Assembly (NCBI GenBank): GCA_023460315.1
Contig: JAEWQO010000122.1
Location: 1-58,823 of the forward strand
Length of the DNA: 58,823 nt
Origin: Actinomycetes bacterium
GTDB taxonomy: Bacteria; Actinomycetota; Coriobacteriia; Coriobacteriales; Eggerthellaceae
Reading direction: 5' to 3'
Shown here: positions 54,268 to 58,823 of the stretch, in pieces
Layout of the letters: each line of letters opens with the position of its first letter
How positions within the stretch are numbered: the stretch's first letter is position 1
Position numbers and translations under genes: made by a program
Notes under the pieces: model-generated
Told to the model about the DNA's origin: nothing
Database searches by the model: none
The model's input: the letters and a program-made list of their open reading frames with translations, nothing else

Positions 54268-55215
54268 GTGGCGACTACTCCGGACTATTACAAGACGCTG
54301 GGCGTTCCACGCAATGCAACGGCAGATGAGATAAAAAAGGCGTATCGCAAGCTCGCTCGTACGCATCATCCTGACGCCGGTGGCGACGAATCAAAATTCA
54401 AAGACATCAACGAAGCCTACGAAGTTCTTTCCGATGACAAAAAGCGGAAGCTCTATGACCAGTACGGAACGGCGAACGAGAACCATATTCCTCAGGGATG
54501 GAGCGGCGGTTCCGTCAATGGGGAGGACGTCTTTAGCGGCGGCGGAGGCTTCGGAGGCTGGTCCGACATCCTTGAGAGCATTCGCCGTGGTGAAGGAGCC
54601 TTCGGGTCCGATTGGGATTTCAGTGACTTCTCCGGTTTTGGCGGAGGCCAGCGCACGGTGCGACCGCGCAAAGGACAGGATATGAACGTCACGCTCAATG
54701 TGGGGTTCGACGAGGCTTTTTCCGGTGCTGAGAAGCGCGTCACGGTGAGGGTTCCGGGCCGGGCGGAATCCGAAACGCTCACGGTGAAAATCCCTGCGGG
54801 TGCGGTCGATGGCGGCCGTTTGCGCTTCCGAGGCAAGGGCGGTCTTGGCGAGAACGGCGGCGAAGCGGGCGATCTGCTTATCACCACGAAGATCGATGCG
54901 CACTCCCACTATCGCCGCAAAGGCGCTGACGTGCTCATGGACGTGCCCGTGTCCGTTGCGGAGGCTGCGCTTGGCACGAGTGTTGTCGTGCCTGCTCCTG
55001 ATGGGACCAAGGTGCGTGTCAGGGTGCCGGCCGGCACCCAGGACAACACCGTTCTCTCAATCAAGGGCAAAGGTGCTCCCAAAGTGAAGGGCGGCGGCGT
55101 GGGCGATCTGAAGATCACCATGAAGGTGGTTGTGCCGAAGGAGATGAACGAAGGGCAGAAGAAGGCCATGGAAGCCTTCCTGGAAGCTACGACTGACGAG
55201 GTGAGGAGCTGGTGA
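54268..55215 (+). CDS. dnaJ: DnaJ-family co-chaperone without zinc finger
   Basis: A 315-residue J-protein. J domain (residues 5-70: YYKTLGVPRNATADEIKKAYRKL, HPD in HHPDAGG), then a Gly/Phe-rich region (GGGGFGGW) and two C-terminal substrate domains (VTLNVGFDEAFSGAEKRV, VKIPAGAVDGGRLRFRGKG). The four CxxCxGxG zinc repeats of classical DnaJ are absent, so it is a CbpA/class-II-like J-protein in the canonical operon place. The GTG start at 54268 has TAGGAGG upstream. It overlaps hspR by an ATGA junction. Confidence 0.95.
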   Translation: MATTPDYYKTLGVPRNATADEIKKAYRKLARTHHPDAGGDESKFKDINEAYEVLSDDKKRKLYDQYGTANENHIPQGWSGGSVNGEDVFSGGGGFGGWSDILESIRRGEGAFGSDWDFSDFSGFGGGQRTVRPRKGQDMNVTLNVGFDEAFSGAEKRVTVRVPGRAESETLTVKIPAGAVDGGRLRFRGKGGLGENGGEAGDLLITTKIDAHSHYRRKGADVLMDVPVSVAEAALGTSVVVPAPDGTKVRVRVPAGTQDNTVLSIKGKGAPKVKGGGVGDLKITMKVVVPKEMNEGQKKAMEAFLEATTDEVRSW

Positions 55216-55607
55216 TGAGCAACCATACCGATCGAAACCGCCCGCTCTACATGATCAGCGTGGCGGCACAGCTCGCAGGCGTGCACCCTCAGACCCTGCG
55301 AACCTATGAGCAGAAAGGGCTGGTTTCGCCCCAACGGACAAGCGGCAACACGCGCATGTACTCACAGGCTGACATCGATCGCCTTGAGCTCATCAACGAG
55401 TTGACTGGCGAGGGGATCAACCTTGCTGGGGTCATCCGCATACTCGATCTGCAGGGTAGGCTTGATGAGCGTGACAGTGAGCTTGACGACCTGCATCGTC
55501 GTGTCCGACGCTTGGCCGATCGTGTGCACGAGTTGGAGACGCGCGAAAGCGTGAATGCTCTCGTCCGCGTTTCTGACCTTCCCTCTGTACTTCGCAGCCT
55601 TCCGTAG
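55215..55607 (+). CDS. hspR: Heat-shock repressor HspR (MerR family)
   Basis: A 130-residue MerR-type regulator: helix-turn-helix LYMISVAAQLAGVHPQTLRTYEQKGLVSPQRT, the wing NTRMYSQADIDRL and a C-terminal coiled coil (LDERDSELDDLHRRVRRLADRVHELE). In actinobacteria HspR represses its own dnaK operon and clpB with DnaK as co-repressor. It starts inside the dnaJ stop codon. Confidence 0.95.
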   Translation: MSNHTDRNRPLYMISVAAQLAGVHPQTLRTYEQKGLVSPQRTSGNTRMYSQADIDRLELINELTGEGINLAGVIRILDLQGRLDERDSELDDLHRRVRRLADRVHELETRESVNALVRVSDLPSVLRSLP

Positions 55608-55644
55608 GCTGAGCCAACAAGGATCAAAGGAGGAGAAACACCTC

Positions 55645-58281
55645 ATGAGACTAGACAAACTTGCACTGACGGCTCAAGAGGCCTTGCAGCAGGCTATCGT
55701 TATTGCCTCCGAAGAGGAGTCTTCAACAGTCGAGCCCGTTCATTTGCTGAAAGCGCTGCTGACTGCGCAGGAGAACAATCTGTCTGCCATCATCAAACGT
55801 ATCGGTGCCGATCCGATGCAGCTCTTGTCAAATGTTGATGACGAGCTGCTCCATATGTCGAAGGCAAGTGGACAGATGGGCTCCATGCCGAGCCAGGCGC
55901 TCATGAAGACCATTGACAACGCTGTGAAGATTGCCGAAAAGCTGGGTGACAGCTACGCGACCAGCGAACACCTCCTCATCGCATTGTCGGAAGACAACGG
56001 TCCGGCGGGAAAGATACTCACGGTCGCTGGCGTGACTCGCAAGAACATCGAGGCGGCCTATGACGAGCTCCGTGGCGACACGCGGGTGACGGACCAGCAG
56101 AACAAGACTCAGTTTGAGGCTCTGGAGCAGTATGGCCAAAATCTCACCCAGCAGGCACGCGAGGGCAAACTTGACCCGGTCATCGGTCGCTCCGAGGAAA
56201 TACGCCGCACCATACAGGTGCTCTCTCGCCGCACGAAGAACAACCCGGTGCTCATTGGTGAGCCAGGCACGGGCAAGACGGCCATAGTGGAAGGCCTCGC
56301 TCAGCGCATCGTCGCGGGCGACGTGCCCTCTTCTTTGAAAGATCGTGACATCGTGGCGCTCGATCTGGGGGCCATGGTGGCTGGTGCGAAGTATCGCGGC
56401 GAGTTTGAGGACCGTTTGAAGGCCGTGCTGCGTGAGGTTAAGGAGAGCGAAGGCCGCATCATTCTGTTCATTGACGAACTGCATACCATCGTGGGTGCCG
56501 GTTCGACCGGCGACAGTTCCATGGACGCGGGCAACATGCTCAAACCGGCACTTGCGCGTGGCGAGCTGCATGCCATCGGTGCGACGACGCTCGATGAATA
56601 TCGCAAGTATATCGAGAAAGACGCCGCCTTGGAGCGTCGTTTCCAGCCGGTGCTTGTCAATGAGCCGACGGTGGAGGACACCATTGCCATCTTGCGTGGT
56701 CTGAAGGAAAAATACGAGATCCATCACGGAGTGCGCATCACCGATGCCGCCATCGTCGCGGCAGCCGAACTGTCGAACCGCTATATCTCAGACCGTTTCC
56801 TTCCTGACAAGGCGATCGACCTCATGGACGAGGCTGCAAGCCGCCTGCGTATAGAGATAGACTCCATGCCGGAAGAGGTGGATGTCGCCGAGCGGAAGCT
56901 CACCCAGATGCAAATAGAGGAGCAGGCGCTCATGAAGGAGAGCGACGAAGCCTCGCGCGAGCGTTTGGAGGTTCTACGCCGTGAAATCGCTGCTGCGCAG
57001 GAGGATTTGGACAAGCGCAAGGCGGAATGGCAAAACGAGAAGGATGTCATCGAGAACGTACAGAGCCTCAAGTCCGAACTTGAGGGAGCTCAGCTTGAGG
57101 AGGAGCGCGCCACGCGTGAGGGCGATCTGTCGAAGGCCTCCGAGATACGCTATGCGCGCATTCCCGATTTGCAGCATCGTCTGCGTGCGGCTGAGGACGA
57201 GCTCAACGTCAGGCAGCAGGATGGAGCTATCCTCAAGGAAGAGGTTTCCGAGGATGAAATCGCCGACGTGGTGTCCACGTGGACGGGCATTCCTGTGCAG
57301 AAGATGATGCAAGGCGAGATGGCAAAGCTGGTTGATCTTGAGGACCGGCTGCAAGAGCGCGTTGTCGGTCAGGATGAGGCCGTGGCTGTGGTTGCGGGTG
57401 CCATCCGCCGTAATCGGGCGGGTCTTTCCGACCCCGATCGGCCCATTGGCTCGTTTCTGTTCCTTGGTCCGACGGGCGTGGGCAAGACCGAGTTGGCCAA
57501 GGCGCTGGCTGAATACCTGTTTGACAGCGAAAAGTCCATGATCCGCATCGACATGTCTGAGTACATGGAAAAGTTCAGCGTGCAGCGTCTCATCGGGGCA
57601 CCTCCGGGGTACGTTGGCTATGATGAAGGCGGCCAATTGACCGAGGCTGTGCGCCGCAAGCCCTATTCGGTCATCTTGCTGGATGAGATCGAGAAGGCTC
57701 ATCCCGATGTGTTCAACATCCTGCTTCAGGTGCTGGATGACGGCCGCCTGACGGACGGACAGGGCCGTGTGGTGTCATTCAAGAATGCCATCATCATTAT
57801 GACCAGCAACGTTGGGTCGCAGTTCATACGCGAGTTTGCTGAACATGGGGATGAAAAGGCCATGAAGCAGGCTATCGACGGCGCGTTGCGCGCGACGTTC
57901 AGGCCCGAGTTCATCAACCGCATCGACGACGTGGTGGTGTTCAATGCTCTCAACATGACGAACATTGAGCCTATCGTCGACTTGCAGCTTGAGGAGGTTC
58001 GGGCGCGACTAGCTGATCGCCGCATCACCCTTGACGTGACTCCTGCTGCCATGGAGCATCTGTCCATTGACGGCTATGATCCCATCTTCGGAGCCCGTCC
58101 GCTCCGGAGGCTTATCCAGCGCGAGATTGTGGACAGGATCGCTCAGAAGGTGGTTGAGGGCAAGCTGCGTGACCGCAGTCATGTTCTCATCGACATCAAC
58201 AGCGATGGAGATTACGAATGCAGGGTGGAAGAGCCGCTCGACTTCGACGCCATTGCCTTGGATGCCGCACCAACGAAGTAG
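55645..58281 (+). CDS. clpB: Disaggregase ClpB (Hsp100)
   Basis: An 878-residue AAA+ protein: N domain repeats (VEPVHLLKALL, TSEHLLIALSE), first AAA+ module with GEPGTGKTAIVEGLAQR and ILFIDELHTIVG, a coiled-coil middle domain (MQIEEQALMKESDEASRERLEVL...), second module with GPTGVGKTELAKALAEYL, VILLDEIEKAHPDVFN and the arginine-finger region FINRIDD, then the C domain (FGARPLRRLIQREI). AAAGGAGGAG precedes the ATG at 55645. It works with DnaK-DnaJ-GrpE to rescue aggregated protein; being in the same operon is typical of hspR-controlled systems. Confidence 0.99.
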   Translation: MRLDKLALTAQEALQQAIVIASEEESSTVEPVHLLKALLTAQENNLSAIIKRIGADPMQLLSNVDDELLHMSKASGQMGSMPSQALMKTIDNAVKIAEKLGDSYATSEHLLIALSEDNGPAGKILTVAGVTRKNIEAAYDELRGDTRVTDQQNKTQFEALEQYGQNLTQQAREGKLDPVIGRSEEIRRTIQVLSRRTKNNPVLIGEPGTGKTAIVEGLAQRIVAGDVPSSLKDRDIVALDLGAMVAGAKYRGEFEDRLKAVLREVKESEGRIILFIDELHTIVGAGSTGDSSMDAGNMLKPALARGELHAIGATTLDEYRKYIEKDAALERRFQPVLVNEPTVEDTIAILRGLKEKYEIHHGVRITDAAIVAAAELSNRYISDRFLPDKAIDLMDEAASRLRIEIDSMPEEVDVAERKLTQMQIEEQALMKESDEASRERLEVLRREIAAAQEDLDKRKAEWQNEKDVIENVQSLKSELEGAQLEEERATREGDLSKASEIRYARIPDLQHRLRAAEDELNVRQQDGAILKEEVSEDEIADVVSTWTGIPVQKMMQGEMAKLVDLEDRLQERVVGQDEAVAVVAGAIRRNRAGLSDPDRPIGSFLFLGPTGVGKTELAKALAEYLFDSEKSMIRIDMSEYMEKFSVQRLIGAPPGYVGYDEGGQLTEAVRRKPYSVILLDEIEKAHPDVFNILLQVLDDGRLTDGQGRVVSFKNAIIIMTSNVGSQFIREFAEHGDEKAMKQAIDGALRATFRPEFINRIDDVVVFNALNMTNIEPIVDLQLEEVRARLADRRITLDVTPAAMEHLSIDGYDPIFGARPLRRLIQREIVDRIAQKVVEGKLRDRSHVLIDINSDGDYECRVEEPLDFDAIALDAAPTK

Positions 58282-58306
58282 CAAGTTTCTTTAAGCATGC
58301 CTGATC

Positions 58307-58346
58307 CGTGAGGACTCTGCACGTCAGCAGGGTCCTCACGCGTTTT
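58307..58346 (+). terminator. Strong terminator after clpB
   Basis: A 14-bp stem (CGTGAGGACTCTGC/GCAGGGTCCTCACG, one G-T pair) with a 6-base loop, followed by CGTTTT, 25 bases after clpB. Confidence 0.88.
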
Positions 58347-58355
58347 CTCGGCGAC

Positions 58356-58708
58356 AGCTCCAGCTCTCGGCGGGGGCTCCGGTCTCAGTTCTTGCTCCGG
58401 TTTCAGTTCCAAGCTTCAGCCACCAGCCCCAGTCCCGGTTTCGGCCCTGGTATCAGCTTCAACTCCGGTCCAGCTGGCTTCAGGCTCGATCCCAGCCCCA
58501 GCCCCAACTCCAACTCCAACTCCAACTCCAGCTTCATCCTGGTCCCAGTTCCAACTGCAGTCCCAGTCTCAACTCCGGCTCCAGCCCTGGTTCCAGTCCC
58601 GGTCCCAGCTCCAGCTCCGGTCACAGACCCAACTCAAACTCCAGCCCCAGTTCTAGTCTCAGTCCCAGCCCCAGTTCCAGTCCCGGTTTCAGCTCCAACT
58701 TTAGCGCC
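58356..58708. repeat. Degenerate hexanucleotide (RRYYYC) tandem array
   Basis: About 350 bases built of six-base units such as AGCTCC, AGTCCC, AACTCC, GGTTCC and AGCCCC. The final stretch 58547-58708 holds 27 consecutive units in perfect phase; 58506-58529 holds four identical AACTCC. Unit positions 1-2 are almost always purine, 3-4 pyrimidine, 5-6 mostly C or T. Because six is a multiple of three, several frames stay open on both strands (Pro/Val/Ala- or Gly/Thr/Leu-rich), but none has a ribosome site or a recognisable domain, so a coding role is unproven. It lies just behind the clpB terminator. Confidence 0.8.
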
Positions 58709-58719
58709 ATATGAGAAAC

Positions 58720-58738
58720 CCACAGGCTCTGCCTGTGG
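58720..58738. terminator. Short perfect hairpin after the hexamer array
   Basis: CCACAGGC/GCCTGTGG with a TCT loop, without a T-run. It closes the array region and could be a terminator of a transcript across the array; the outer 8 bp are identical to the outer part of the 12896 hairpin. Confidence 0.4.
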
Positions 58739-58823
58739 TGCGGTAGATGGTTACACCAGATTCTTGACATGAGAACCAGAGAAAAGCTCTCCTGTCCTAT
58801 GATGTCGCATGCGATGGTCCAGA
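58739..58823. other. Window end, no gene recognised
   Basis: Contains TTGACA (about 58764) and TATGAT (about 58798), but their 28-base spacing is too long for one promoter. The start of a further gene may lie beyond the window. Confidence 0.3.

Noticed and set aside
58308..58772. 154-residue Pro/Val/Ala-rich protein, and a Gly/Thr/Leu-rich one on the other strand
   Set aside because: Open frames are a by-product of a six-base repeat without stop codons; the plus-strand start lies inside the clpB terminator.
1..58823. tRNA, rRNA or CRISPR arrays
   Set aside because: No cloverleaf with a T-loop GGTTCGAATCC-type signal, no rRNA core sequence and no regularly spaced direct repeats were noticed.

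Overview
The window looks like a chromosome segment of a strictly anaerobic Actinomycetota of class Coriobacteriia, most likely Eggerthellaceae (Eggerthella, Slackia or Adlercreutzia type). The inference rests on: GC-rich DNA with strong AGGAGG ribosome sites; four LuxR regulators fused to a large multi-spanning membrane domain; several molybdopterin (Moco) oxidoreductases with ferredoxin-type partners; a Tat-exported flavin reductase; and a dnaK-grpE-dnaJ-hspR-clpB operon of the actinobacterial type. Species was not determined.

Layout. 1-213: the right end of what looks like an IS200/IS605-family element, abutting and extending a membrane LuxR gene. 1.9-7.1 kb: FetAB-like exporter, a two-component system, DedA and PAP2 membrane proteins. 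7.2-7.5 kb: the C-terminal remnant of a flavoprotein. 7.8-17.0 kb: a DmsABC-type respiratory operon (winged-helix-like protein, Tat-exported Moco subunit with an in-frame TGA, four-cluster Fe-S subunit, membrane anchor, TorD chaperone, NapG- and NapH-like Fe-S proteins, LuxR regulator). 17.1-21.4 kb: DUF4256, then a LuxR regulator divergent from a Tat-exported flavin reductase. 21.5-28.1 kb: an Mga/RofA-like regulator divergent from a 1570-residue wall-anchored adhesin with six CnaB domains.

28.3-41.0 kb: SlyD-like isomerase and MFS transporter, then LuxR, MFS, a zinc-ribbon/collagen-like small protein, two tandem cytoplasmic Moco enzymes each followed by a small ferredoxin, a second SlyD-like isomerase and a second zinc-ribbon protein. 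The layout resembles substrate-induced catechol dehydroxylase or transhydroxylase loci known from this family; the substrate is unknown. This is the best candidate for an undescribed system. 41.1-49.8 kb: VanZ, XRE, LytR-CpsA-Psr, GalE, phosphoglucomutase, NikR, HypE. 50.1 kb: 2[4Fe-4S] ferredoxin. 51.5-58.3 kb: heat-shock operon. 58.36-58.71 kb: a strange degenerate hexanucleotide array downstream of clpB.

Together the genes describe an anaerobe that couples many alternative electron acceptors to membrane-sensor LuxR control. No tRNA, rRNA or CRISPR array was seen. Non-coding calls (hairpins, promoters, one small-RNA candidate) were made by eye.
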